A DNA stretch of 64,000 nt from Trematomus loennbergii (taxonomy: Eukaryota > Chordata > Actinopteri > Perciformes > Nototheniidae): contig JAAOOA010000060.1 of assembly GCA_012861695.1 (NCBI GenBank), forward strand, positions 15,764,472-15,828,471, in the 5' to 3' direction. Under the pieces are notes generated by a model, which saw only the letters and a list, made by a program, of their open reading frames with translations, did not search any database and was not told where the DNA came from. The position numbers were made by a program, and so were the translations under genes. Below, in pieces: positions 1 to 13,324 of this stretch (its first letter is position 1; every line of letters begins with the position of its first letter).

Positions 1-2090
1 ACAGCCATCGTTCTGCTGCTGCATCTTATTGGCTTGCTTCTGGCAATTTGTGGTTCACTTGGAAGAGACTAACGTTTTCAGTGGTAAAAAAAGAATATTA
101 CTTTATATTTCCTCACATGATTTTTTACATGCAAGTACATGCAGCACCAGCCTCGGGTATACAGCTAGAAGCTTAAAAGTATATATATATATATATAGTA
201 GAATTATGTAGTCATTTGTTTTCTATATGCTGTCATGTATGAGATTTAACCTATAAGCAAACAAATGTATCATTATAGGTGGATTATTGAAACAGCATTT
301 GTAAAGGACTGACTCTGTCCTAAGCTTTTTGATCTTTTTGTTTCTCAACATAGTTTCTGTGAATCAGTGCATTCAAAGCAATTGCATGGGAAAAAAAGGA
401 CTGTGTTTCTGGAGCCTCAGATCATCAAAAAGCTCAGTTTTTAACCCAACATTTTCCTATGTTATAATCTTCTCCTAACCATCTTGCCTTCACCTTGGAG
501 CCATTAGGACCTTCTAGTGTTACCTGGCCTGTCTGTGGCCCAGCGGAGCCCCAGCCTTTGTCCAGGCCCGGGCAGCAGGTGAATAGGATGCCCATACGAG
601 GGGGCCTCTCAGCCCAGTTACACCTGATACCTGGCTCAAGCCCCCACAACAACACCCACCCAAGAAACCCTCTAAAGTCCCTACTGGACCCCTAAAGCCC
701 CCAACTCCTCCTCCTCTTGTCTGCCTGCCAGCTGGCTTTTCCGTCACAGACACCCACCGAGAATGAAGGATGTTATTGTTGACGATATTGGCAGCTTTGC
801 CCCCCACTGAGTGTATGTTATGTGTATGTTCTCAGTTCTCTTTTTCTGTAGAGGTTATGTGGGCTCTGTCTGAGCCTCATATATTTGTGTGAACTCTGTG
901 TTCACCTTTGAAGTTCTCTATCATGCATCTCCGCGCCCCCTCCACCCCTCCCAGTCTCCCCTCCGCTGCTTTGATTCCCTTTCTTGTTACGGGGAGTTGG
1001 CTGATCCACAGATAATGCCACTCAGTCTCTACTATGCTACATGTTACTGAGAGCTTAGAAGGTTCAGGTGCAGAGCAAATGGAGAACTTTTTTTTCACCT
1101 AGTGCAATTTGTATTCAGTTTTACCTAGTATAGGACATTTTGGATAAAACTCCTCCTTAATATATGAGTACAGAAAAGGGATGGATGGTTGGAAAGCTGT
1201 CCCATTAAGTGTGTTTGCACTGGATCATTGGTGTGCTTTCTCTCTCCACAAACTGTCTATTGCTCCCACTTTTTACTGCATGTCACCAACGTGCTGAAAT
1301 AGCACAGTCGCTTTAAAGGCGTGCAGGTGGATTAAAACAAGCATCAAATTTGCATGCTGATGATAGTTTGACTGGGCTGGCTTAAGGACAATAAAATGAA
1401 ACCTTTTCATTGCTTTTTACTGCACCCCACAAACAGTCGTAACAGGAGCAACTTCATTATATTGTATTGACATCCTGTTTACTTTTTCGGACCATTTATG
1501 TTCTGCCCTGAACACTGCGCAGTTTAGAGGCTATGCAATGTGAGATGTAGTTTTAAATCGAAAAGGATTGCAGAACATCTGCTCACCCTGTCATTCTTCA
1601 ACGATATAAAAAAAACAACCATTTCTACTGTTGTTGACGAAACATTTAGTAACTGTTCTGCAGGCGTTGATTGGATCACACTATCTTCACAAGTAGATGG
1701 AGTTTGGCGACACTGCAATTGTAAGTTCACACTTGACCTTGGAAACAACTAAACAAACTCACCACAGGATCCATTTGGCAGCTGTCCTGAAGTTTCTAGC
1801 TGACAGTGTTGAAGAGCATCCCGTTTTCTATCAGCGGTGTCCATGTCATTTCTGGGGGGAAAAGGGCAATAACTGGTTATATTGTAAAATATAAAATAAA
1901 TACATTTGAGCAACATAGCTATTTAAATGTTTGCTGCATTTTTTATTAAATGCTGTTTTTAATATAAAATTATACCAAGGCACAATTCTGAGGGGATGAA
2001 ACCCAAAAACATTACATTTAGAAAAAGGTTTTGCAAACTCAAGAACAATGTTTTCTTATAAATCCAGGTTTTACGAGACAGTAGTCAGTG
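1..2090. other. Left-edge non-coding DNA
   Basis: No gene is recognised here. The stretch 480-800 is clearly richer in G+C and in CCC/CCT runs than its surroundings and has short open frames on both strands, none resembling a known protein. It could be the last exon or 3' UTR of a gene to the left, but nothing shows this. The rest is AT-rich with short open frames only. Confidence 0.4.
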
Positions 2091-2425
2091 CATGTTATAC
2101 AAAAGGGAAGATTTTATATTACAATGACATCTAGAAGAAGAAGAAGATTCAACTTATTGTCATGACGTAGTGCAGGTACTATGTAACGAAACGGTTTATC
2201 TGCATTTGACCAATCCTAGTGTTAGGAGCAGTGGGCTGCCATTATGTACGGTGCCCGGGGAGCGGTGTAGGGAACAGTGCCTTGCTCAGGGACACCTCGG
2301 TAGCACTTGGTCTTTCCGGGACTTGAACTGGTGACCTTCCAGTTGCCAAGCCAAGTTCCTATGGACTTCGCCACCACCGCCCTGCTAACAGCATGCCTGC
2401 ACATTTCCTTGCAATTACACATAGG
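2090..2425. repeat. Dispersed teleost-type repeat (GCAGTGGGCTGCC family)
   Basis: The block starts with an AAGAAGAAGAAG run. It then carries the wording 'gtgttaggagcagtgggctg', a CCCGGGGAGC segment, 'ccttgctcagggacacct' and 'gaccttccagttgcc', in the order I know from a repeat very frequent in fish genomes. It has no coding content. The family name is not certain from memory. It ends just before the DIRS element that starts at 2433. Confidence 0.55.
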
Positions 2426-2972
2426 AAATGTAGTTCTATTTCGTCCCTACTGACCGCCAGAGGCGGTGCTTTAACACTGGATATGTCCATCGTGCGCATG
2501 CGCAGCTCGAGTACCAATAACAACAAAGTCACCTGTGACCCACGTGACACCGGCTAAATCTGCCGGTGTCGTCAGAGGATCTGTTCCTTTCATCTTCTCG
2601 CTGCGCGAGAGTACCGTGGCTACATTCTTGTAGCCTCCAGCGTTTCGGTTGGAACGTTTGATCTAAGGATTTCTCTGCAAACAGCTGGCTGCGTGCAGCT
2701 TCGCGACTGATCCAGCCGGAGCCGCGGGCTTACTCGTTCTCCAGGAGCTGTGGCCGGCTGCGCAGAAATTTTCGATCGGACAGGTTGGTGTCGGCTTGGT
2801 CGGTGATGGCAGTGTTTCCGCTCCCTCTCCAGCTAAGTTGTCCTGATTACTGTCTTGTTTGCTATTTGGCTTGAACTTTTTGGTGACGGCAGCGTTTCCG
2901 CTCCCTCTCCCAGGAGTTGCCCTTGTTGTGCTCTTTTGTACTTTTTCTGACCGTGGCGTTGTGCCAACTGCC

Positions 2973-3389
2973 ATGAGGCCCTACCTGACACCTCGTCGTG
3001 TGGACGACATTTCCCACCTTCTTCCCATCTTCAGGCTGGGCAAGATGGTGCCTTACATCCAGTTCCTCCGGCTCTTACCCCAACTGGCGGGCAAGCATGT
3101 GCTCGTTCGTTCGGACAACATGTCCGCTGTTGCCCAAATCAACCACCAGGGGGGCACCAGGTCCGCACAGCTGCTCCGGGTTTCACAGAGCCTCTTGTCT
3201 TGGGCGCTCCCCCGCCTGGCCAGTCTGCGGGCAGTCTTTCTACCAGGAGACCAGAATCAGGTCGCAGATTTCCTCTCTCTGCACAAGCCTCCACCAGGGG
3301 AGTGGAGGCTTCATCCAGAGGTGGTGGAGTCAATTTGGAGCCTCGGCAGTCGAGGCACTGCCCCCTCTGGTTCTCCTGGACAGAGGTGA
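2973..3389 (+). pseudogene. DIRS RNase H domain remnant
   Basis: The open frame starts MRPYLTPRRVDD and reaches a typical DIRS RNase H core, VRSDNMSAVAQINHQGG, followed by SQSLLSWALPRLASLRAVF and LPGDQNQVADFLS. The polymerase palm that normally lies upstream (YxDD box) is absent, so this is the C-terminal part of the RT-RNase H polyprotein. After about 3390 the homology continues in other frames (a frame covering 3390-3690 reads GQIWHPDPHRLQLWAWPL), so at least one frameshift has occurred. It cannot make a working reverse transcriptase. Confidence 0.75.
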
Positions 3390-3687
3390 CCAGCCCGATG
3401 GGTCAGGACGCACGACTGGCCAGACAGTCTCCTGTATGCCTTCCCGCCACTGCCTCTGATACTACAGACGCTTCAGAGGGTCCTTACTCAGGGGCACAGG
3501 CTCCTTCTGGTCGCCCCCCGCAGCCGGGGAGAGTTTGGTTCCCACTGCTGCGCAGTCTCTGCTACAGCCCACCATGGCGTCTCCCCGATAGCAAGGACCT
3601 TCTGTCACAGCTCAGGGGTCAGATCTGGCATCCCGACCCTCACCGCCTTCAGCTCTGGGCTTGGCCTCTGCGGGGCCCAACCCGCTG

Positions 3688-4558
3688 TTGAGCGTTTTCA
3701 CGGCATCTGTCAGGGAAACTATCATGCCAGAGCACCATCCACTCGAGCGCAGTATGAGTGCAAATGGAAGCTCTTCTCCCACTGGTGTTTGAGTAAGGCT
3801 GAGAATCCGGGGCATTGCTCTGTGGCCACCATTTTAGAGTTCCTGCAGTCCCTTCTGGATAGTGGGCGTTCTCACTCCACTTTGAAGGTGTATATGGCTG
3901 CTATCTCTGCCCGACATGTTGGAGTCGACGGCGCCACGGTGGGGCGCCACAGGTTGGTGTCCCTCTTTCTGAGAGGGGCTCTACGGCAGCGTCCCCCTAG
4001 CACCCGAGGGCTCCGGCTTGGGACCTGCCCCTAGTGCTGGATGCCCTATCATCTCCTCCCTTCGAGCCCCTAGCCCAGGTGGGGCTTAAGTGGCTGTCCT
4101 TGAAGGCAGCATTTCTGCTTGTCATAACCTCAGGGAAACGAGTTGGAGAGCTACATGCCCTCTCTGTGAGCGATACATGCCTGAGGTGGAACTCCGATGG
4201 CTCGGGTGTTGCCCTCTGGCCGAATGTGGCGTTCCTGCCCAAGGTGCTTCCACTAGCCCACTCCAATCGGCCTATCCAGCTGGCATGCTTTAACATTCCA
4301 CAGGAGAGCGGCACGCCTGAGTTGCTGTGCCCTGTGCGTGCCCTAAGGGCGTATATTGATGCAACGGCCTGTATACGGCAGTCAGAGCAGCTCTTCGTTT
4401 GCCATGGCGGCACTAGGAAGGGTCGTGCTCTCTCTAAGCAGCGGCTGTCCCACTGGGTTGTCGATGCCGGCACATTCTCCAGGTTCTACCGGGTCAATGT
4501 CGCCACTCCTCACCCTTTGGGCGTGGTCCTGTTGCCGAGCTCCGCTGCTTCCAGCTAG
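3688..4558 (+). pseudogene. DIRS tyrosine recombinase, frameshifted and lacking the HxxR box
   Basis: The N-terminal core-binding part (ARAPSTRAQYECKWKLFSHW, then LEFLQSLLDSGRSHSTLKVY) is open to the stop at 4032-4034. A frameshift near 4005-4015 moves the catalytic domain to the frame ending at 4558. That domain shows the first catalytic arginine in SGKRVGELHALSV and the nucleophile tyrosine in FSRFYRVNV. The segment expected between HWVVDA and the tyrosine motif, about 40 residues carrying the HxxR box, is gone by an in-frame deletion. In complete elements this enzyme joins the circular cDNA to the chromosome; this copy should be inactive. Confidence 0.8.
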
Positions 4559-4603
4559 GCAAGTAAGTGCTTGGATTCTTCATGACATTGTTGATATAAG
4601 TCA

Positions 4604-4701
4604 TCCAGTGCTAAAGCACCGCCTCTGGCGGTAAGTAGGGACGAATTAGAACGATAGTTACGTCTGTAACTACGGTTCTATGAGTCCCGGATGACCGCCA
4701 G
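4604..4701. repeat. DIRS internal complementary region
   Basis: Positions 4604-4652 are the reverse complement of the left outer end (about 2433-2480) and 4650-4701 the reverse complement of the right outer end (about 5088-5139), apart from a few substitutions. The two halves share one AAC at 4650-4652. In DIRS elements this region serves as the template that completes the termini. Confidence 0.85.
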
Positions 4702-4819
4702 AGTATCCTGTCACTCAGAATTATTGTGTGCTCGTGAGAAGATTCTGGGAACAGATCCTCTGATGACACCGGCAGATATAGCCGGTGTCACGTGGGTCAC
4801 AGGTGACTTTGTTGTTATT

Positions 4820-5030
4820 CAAATCAAATCAAATCAAATCAGGTTTTATTTATAAAGCACATTTAAAAGCGATTTTTGGTCGAGCCAAAGTGCTGTACAT
4901 GTAATAAAAACACATTACTACAAAACACAATAAACGACAATAAATTACAACAGATATAACAAAATAAGAATAAAACACACGGAAAAGTCAGGAGTCATGC
5001 TCCGCTCTAACTAGAAAGCCAGAGAGAAGA
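4820..5030 (-). repeat. 5'-truncated LINE 3' tail (RTE/Expander-like) nested in the DIRS right terminus
   Basis: On the minus strand the block reads from a GTACAGCACTTTGG-type segment through ATAAATAAAACCTG into a (GATTT)n tail, the usual look of a teleost RTE-like LINE 3' end. The uninterrupted sequence is known from the left DIRS terminus (GTTATTGGTACTCG in complement). Here it is split after GTTATT and resumes at TTGGTACTCG, so two T are duplicated. The family name is inferred from memory. Confidence 0.6.
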
Positions 5031-5139
5031 TTGGTACTCGAGCTGCGCATGCGCGCGATGGACATATCCAGTGCTAAAGCACCGCCTCTGGCGGTCATCC
5101 GGGACTCATAGAACCGTAGTTACAGATGTAGCTATCGTT

Positions 5140-7349
<2,210 letters not shown>

Positions 7350-7739
7350 TTAAAGGTGGGGTATGTCATTTTGGAGAAACCAGCTCGAGTGCGCTAGAAT
7401 TTGAAATACACAACCGGAAAAAATCTGCCTCTTCCTTCAGACTTCCTTACAGAGCCCCTCCTCCAACACACACGAACGTGCACATGACCAATGAGGGCAC
7501 GAGATAAGTTTGTGCACAGATGGAAGGCTGACAGGCAGGTAGGCCATCCAGTTATTTTAGCCGGGCCGGCTAAAATGATTGGTCGTGCTTTTTACAGCGC
7601 CACGGCTTCCACAGATGAAATTTGTTTATGTATTTATTGTCAAAGCATTTAATATATTCATTGCTATCGGGATGTTAAGAGCATTCCATGGAATATAACA
7701 AAAAGTGTTTCTGAAATAAATTACATACCCCACCTTTAA
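7350..7739. mobile_element. TTAA-flanked MITE (piggyBac-like), 390 bp
   Basis: The ends are TTAAAGGTGGGGTATGTCAT on the left and ACATACCCCACCTTTAA on the right. These are inverted copies with TTAA at both borders (7350-7353 and 7736-7739), as expected for a piggyBac-type target. It has no coding capacity. Confidence 0.75.
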
Positions 7740-9300
7740 TGATTTCATTTTCATGCTGTGAGGTGAATGATGCCTATCACTTTAAATGCACTAAACACTA
7801 TCCGCTAAACCAATACACATCAAATTGGCTTGAGCAAGGCACATATGAGCAGGTGTATTTCAACAAAGCTCTTTAGATAGATTAAAGTCCATTCCTCTCT
7901 CCCCTTTACTAGCCTATGAAAACCCTAAAATTAATAATCATTAAAACAAATAGAGTTGGAAGAATTGTGGCTTGTTAAAGCCGCATTAATGCATCACAAA
8001 CAATCAAACAGTTACATAGTCAACATCATCTAATGTGTTACTGTCCAAAATCACTATTAACATTCAATATCTTTATTCATCTTTCTTGCCATCTGACTTT
8101 TTGGGGTTTAAAGATCCATCAATCTGGATATATACAGTATGTTGTTACAATCCAATATTATCTATCCAAAAGTAAAAAGAATGACACATATTTCTGTTTC
8201 CAGCGCCCTTAGTGCGAACAGCTCGTGGCACAAACGTTGCCAAATGTGAAATTGTTATGAACCTAACACTGCAGTGTAAAAAGCTATTTGTTCCCTATTA
8301 ACCCTATAAGAAGTTCAGATGTATTTCCTTTTAAAAGTTCAGTTTGGAGAGTTCAAAGGGAAGGTATCCTCATCAATGCAACATAAGCTTGTGTCTATGT
8401 GTGTGATACAGCAAGGTGTGAGAAAGAAGGTTTACAGTGCTGCATTTGAGGAAACATCCTTGATGAGGGTTAAGCCCAACTCAGGGTGGTGGTGAGGTTG
8501 CAGAAAGAAAGAGTGTGTTTAAACCTGCACAAACACTCACAGCCATATGACCCTTGTGTGCATGTGTTCTCAAGAGGAAGTGATTATAACTTGACGAGGG
8601 GGAAACCTCCACTTAAGCTGCCATTGTTCAGACCTTCCTGGTTTTTACAGAGGAAGACTCAATTCTGTCACACTTTTTCTCTAACTCACTTTCCCTCTCA
8701 GAGGCTTTCTTCTCTTTTATTAATTAGATATACCCTTTTCCTTTATTTGCCCGACCTTTGTTTTTGCATTGATGTGGCTAAACTACATTGAACTTAAATA
8801 AATGTACCAATTTATCAAGTTTCACACACAGGCCAGATTTAATTTGTGTTATGCTGCCATCTATTGTCTAAAACCGGCCATGACTTGTTGGTCCGTTATT
8901 TTAATATAAAACGTTTACACTGTAAACTTGCCAGGCTGGCATACTGTTACTTATTGACTATTTCACTTTATTCGTTAGATTTTGATTTAGTATATTTAAA
9001 TTATATGTCAAACATGTAAGTGCTGAACAACGTATAGTCAACAGAACGATCATTTTAGTTTTTTTACCCTGTATAATACAAACTGATCATACAAATAGCT
9101 ACTTTTGTTTTAGAACATGCAACGATTCGTCAGCCAGTTTAAAAAAGAGACATTAGAAACATAAACGTCTTGAAGTCTTTAAAAACATGGACCAAATGTT
9201 ATGGTAGGCTATATATGAACATTACTAGCCTATGAGTAATCAAAAGAAACTAATTAAAACTATTATTCTTCTAAATCACATTTTATAAATAAATAGATTG
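7740..9300. other. Non-coding DNA upstream of the importin gene
   Basis: AT-rich sequence with no convincing open frame, RNA gene or transposon end that I can recognise. Confidence 0.5.
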
Positions 9301-9330
9301 GTTCACCTATTGCTGGAGGGAACTGAACGT

Positions 9331-9417
9331 GCAGCAGCTGTGATTGAAACGCGCACAGCTGCACGTGCATCAATCACAGCTAATTAGCTACACCTGAGGC
9401 GGATCTGTCCTATAAAA
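9331..9417 (+). promoter_or_regulatory. Probable kpna7 core promoter with E-boxes and TATA box
   Basis: TATAAAA lies at 9411-9417, 80 bp before the start codon. Just upstream are CAGCTG (9335-9340 and 9356-9361), CACGTG (9363-9368) and CACCTG (9391-9396). AGCTGTGATTGA at 9336-9347 is repeated inverted as TCAATCACAGCT at 9370-9381. CANNTG boxes near a TATA box are typical of oocyte genes driven by FIGLA-like bHLH factors, which would suit a kpna7-type gene; the regulator is inferred. Confidence 0.6.
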
Positions 9418-9496
9418 CCTCCCTGCGGAAGCTTTCATTAAGTTTCACCTTTAGTCAAGCAGCAAGCACGGTTTCGCCCTGCGTAAAACAGCCACT

Positions 9497-12400
9497 ATGC
9501 CTACCAAGAACGTTGACGAGCGAATCTCCAAATTCAAAAACAAGGGGAAGGATCCAGCAGTAAGTTAATGTTATTTTGTTCACTGTCGTGCGTGTTAATG
9601 TTTTTATCAACACTGCATCTCGGTCTCTTGGTAGAAACTTCGAGATAAAAGGATCTCTGCGTGCGTGGAGCTGCGCAAAGCTAACAAAGATGAAAACTTC
9701 ATGAAGAGAAGAAACATCTCGGTGGACCTCTCTTCTGATTACATCTCCAACGAGATGGTCAGTATAGGCTACACAGAAAACCCTACTAGTTTGTTAAAAC
9801 TAGCGGAGCCTCTAACGGTGTTTCTGTCATTTATAGGTGGCCTCGTTAGACATTGAGGATATCATTAAAGACGTGAACTCCAACTGCAGGGAGTCCCAAA
9901 CCCGAGGGTGCCAGGCCGCCAGGTGAGGGATCACTTCTAAATGTTTGTTGGAACTTCATACTTGCCAACCCTCCCGATTTTCGCGGGAGACTCCCGATTT
10001 CATTGCCCTCTCCCGGTTTCCTCCCGGGGTCATATTTCTCCCGCATTTCTCCCGATTTCTGACAAAATCAGATTTACTCAGGACTGTTTCCACTCGGACT
10101 TTAATACAGCTACACCATTGTTTGGTTTCCATGGTAGCGTAGCTTGCGCAACTGAAAGTCTGAGAGGGTGAGGAAGATAGTCACAGCAAACAGAACAAGA
10201 ATAGACAATTCTACCCTCGGCTCACTCCTTTCCTGTAAAATACAGGTCCAGCCCACATATGGTGCTACAGGCCGCAAGGCAGTGCACTTACAACTACAAT
10301 AATCATGTTAATGTTAATCTAATACAGCTCCGGCGATCCACTAGCACCCCCCCCCCCCGCGGTGGTTTTGGAAATGCTCCCGATTTCTGAGGTCTCAAGG
10401 TTGGCAAGTATGGTTGGAACCAGTGATCTGTCGCACAACACATAGGGACACAATTAGTCTGCAAATCAGGTAGACTGACACTTTTATGCAGATTTCCCCT
10501 GGGGCTTCTAATAAATTGTAACCCTAACCCACTATTATATACTTGCTGGGTTACTTGAATATCTGCCAATCGTTCACCCATTAAAATAGGTTAGGTGGGG
10601 AGGGAAAAAAACTAGAGCAGTGTTTCCCAAAAGCAAACTTTAGATGGCTAAAAGGTCAATTAAATATAATTTTGGAACATTTCAAATGTATTCATTAAAC
10701 ATATGCCTGGTAAGATGTATATATTTCCTCCATCCTTCCTCAGGAAGCTGCTGTCTCAAGAGCGTAACCCCCTCTGAAGGAGATCATAGATTCAGGGCTG
10801 CTGGCGCGCTTTGTGTCCTTCCTGAGTATGGATGATGAGCCCAATCTGCAGTTTGAAGCAGCTTGGGCCCTTACAAACATCGCCTCTGGGACATCTTGGC
10901 ATACTCAACAGGTGTGAACAGTGTTGAAATTGCAATGCTAAACTAATGTTGTTCATAACAGTGCCATTTAACTGGAACAGGTTATCAGGATCCTTGATAA
11001 CATGGGCCCATCTTATGTTTAAAACGGACCTGATGTATTTATAAGTGGATTGAAAGTGCAACATAACTGTTTTTGTCTCAGGTGGTGGAACATGGAGCTG
11101 TACCAGCCTTCATCGCCTTGCTGGCTTCACCCATGTTGCACATCAGTGAACAGGCTGTCTGGGCTCTTGGAAACATTGCAGGTTAAATGCAAAATTAATG
11201 TTTTATATAGCTAATATTTCTGAGTTTGACATTGAATTAACACAACTGATCCATGTTTAAAGTAAATGGTGAAGGTTTTGAAAAAACAAATGAAAGTGGT
11301 TTCCAAAGTTTTGGACAATTCATATAGCTGTGAAGGGGATTCAGGCTCATGTCTTGTAATGGGGGTCTGTCTCTTCACTGTCCAAAGGCTTCGTTTTTAA
11401 ATGTAATTGTGGTGGTAAACTGAAACTCCATCACAAATGTAACTTCTCTCCAGGTGACGGTGCAGCTTATAGAGACATCCTGATTGAGTGCAATGTCGTC
11501 CCAGCCTTACTGGCACGAATCAGCCCAGACACACCAGTAAGTAAACACAGGCTCAGATTATTCACTTGACGTGTATTTCCTTTTTTCCATTATACTTGAG
11601 GGACAACTTCATAAGGGCAGAACTGCTGCAGTGTTTGTCTAAATGCTTTGATTACTCCAGGTTGGCTACTTGCGTAACCTGACATGGACATTATCCAACC
11701 TGTGTCGGAATAAGAACCCGTTCCCACCCTTGTCTGCAGTCCAGCAAGTGAGTAAAATGCTGGATAATTTATTAACAGCCTTGCAGATTTATCGAAGCTC
11801 GGCTCAGAAGATAAACACCCGGTCAAGATGGGTCCAGATTACTAGCGAGATGACTAATGTGCTGTAACTGTTGCCCCTTCAGATGCTTCCCTCTTTGATT
11901 CAGTTGCTCCATCTCGGTGATAAGGACATCTTGTCTGATGCATGCTGGGCAATCTCTTACCTCTCAGACGGCGACAATGACCGCATTGACGTTGTTGTGA
12001 GAACTGGCATCGTCCCTCGGCTGGTGGAGCTCATGAGCCACGAGGAGATTAGTGTCATGGTAGTGTTCTCAAACTCACTATTCAACTCAATTTAAAAACT
12101 GGAATAAGATCTGTTGTTGCACCATCAATGCGAGACAAGTCTCTTTCTGATCATGCACCTCAAAGGTTAAAGTAAAGCTTTTGGTCAAACCAGAATTGTA
12201 TTACCTGCCCTGTCACTAACTATGGTTCAGTCAATCAGTTTCTTGTCTGCCCTTCAGACCCCGGCTCTCCGCTCAATCGGGAACATAGTGAGTGGCTCGG
12301 ACCTGCATACCCAGGTGGCCGTCGATGCCGAAGTTCTAAAAGTCATACCTGTACTGATGAGGCACCAGAAGCCCAGTGTTCAGAAGGAGGCAGCGTGGGC

Positions 12401-13282
12401 GTTATCCAACATTGCTGCAGGACCATGTAGGCAAATCCAACAGCTGATCACATGTGGCCTGCTCGTTCCCCTGGTGGAACAGCTCAGAAATGTAAGATCA
12501 AGCGTGACCTTCTGATCCTTTTCCAGTCTAGACATCAGTGTGCACTGTAGTATTACTTGAAATTAGTCATTCTTTATGGTCTTGTAATGTAAACGGGGAC
12601 TAATTGTTTTTCTTAGGGAGACTTTAAAACTCAAAGGGAGGCAGTGTGGGCAGTGACAAACTTCACCAGTGGGGGCACTGTGGAGCAGGTGGTCCATTTG
12701 GTGCACAGTGGGGCCCTAGAGGCAATCATCAACCTGTTGCAGGTCAAAGATGCTAAAGTCATCCTGGTCATACTGGAGGCCATCAACAACATCTTCATGG
12801 TGAGTGTGAAACTTTAACTTCAGTTGGACAGATGAGAGATGGTTTTGGTTACCTTGCATTGTCTTTTCAGGCAGCAGAGAAGCTCGGGGAGACTGAGAAA
12901 CTGAGCCTTTTGGTTGAAGAGCTTGGAGGACTTGACCGCATTGAGATGCTGCAGAACCATGACAATGAGTTGGTGTACCAGGCTGCTCATACCCTCATAG
13001 AGAAGTACTTTGGTGATGTAAATAGCCCATGATTTAAATATTTCCTACATTATTTGAGATGAGGATTAGTGAATGAACATTCTCAAAGTGTTCTTGTATT
13101 CTATGTTCATTTGTGAACTTCATTGAAAGTCTTTGAATTAAGCTTATATGTCTGAAGGCATTTTCTAAATGTGACGTATTGTGTATCTCTCCTAGGGTGA
13201 TGTCATGGGAGTCAAAGTCGAGAGTACAGAGGAAGCATTTGTATTCAAGACTTCTGATGTCAAGAAAACTTTTGAATTTTAA
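9497..13282 (+). CDS. kpna7: Importin subunit alpha (karyopherin alpha, kpna7/kpna2 group), one frameshift
   Basis: An adaptor that binds classical nuclear localisation signals and hands cargo to importin beta. Twelve exons with GT-AG borders: 9497-9559, 9635-9757, 9837-9922, 10744-10911, 11082-11181, 11454-11536, 11661-11747, 11883-12059, 12258-12491, 12617-12799, 12871-13017, 13196-13282. The N-terminal IBB domain shows [20 protein letters not shown] and MKRRNI. Armadillo repeats follow with the W/N motifs that hold the signal peptide ([38 protein letters not shown]). The coding sum is 1538 nt. Exon 4 has C5 where the family's N-P-P-L needs C6; one more C gives 512 codons plus stop, the usual family length. 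Of the paralogues, [16 protein letters not shown] fits kpna7 best; kpna2 is the alternative. AATAAA lies at 13315-13320. Confidence 0.85.
9947..10420. mobile_element. hAT-type MITE in importin intron 3
   Basis: The inverted ends are CATACTTGCCAACC (9957-9970) and GGTTGGCAAGTATG (10399-10412). GTTGGAAC is repeated directly on both sides (9947-9954 and 10413-10420), an 8-bp target duplication typical of hAT elements. The interior is rich in CTCCCGATTT-like repeats and includes a C10 run near 10350. It has no coding capacity. Confidence 0.8.
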
Positions 13283-13324
13283 ACTTACTATTGTATGCGT
13301 TTGAATTCATGTTGAATAAATAAA

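Larger units (their letters stand above)
2433..5139 (+). mobile_element. DIRS-type tyrosine-recombinase retrotransposon, internally deleted
   Basis: Inverted termini: positions 2450-2590 reappear inverted at about 4740-5090, with shared text such as CGCATGCGCAGCTCGAGTAC and CCGGTGTCACGTGGGTCACA. An internal complementary region at 4604-4701 fuses the complements of both outer ends. Each outer end carries a GTT (2433-2435 and 5137-5139), which meets as one AAC at 4650-4652. This layout is diagnostic of DIRS elements, which are thought to replicate through a circle and integrate with a tyrosine recombinase instead of an integrase. At about 2.7 kb the copy is roughly half of a full-length element: gag and most of the reverse transcriptase are missing. 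RNase H and recombinase remnants remain. A 211-bp LINE tail interrupts the right terminus. Confidence 0.9.
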
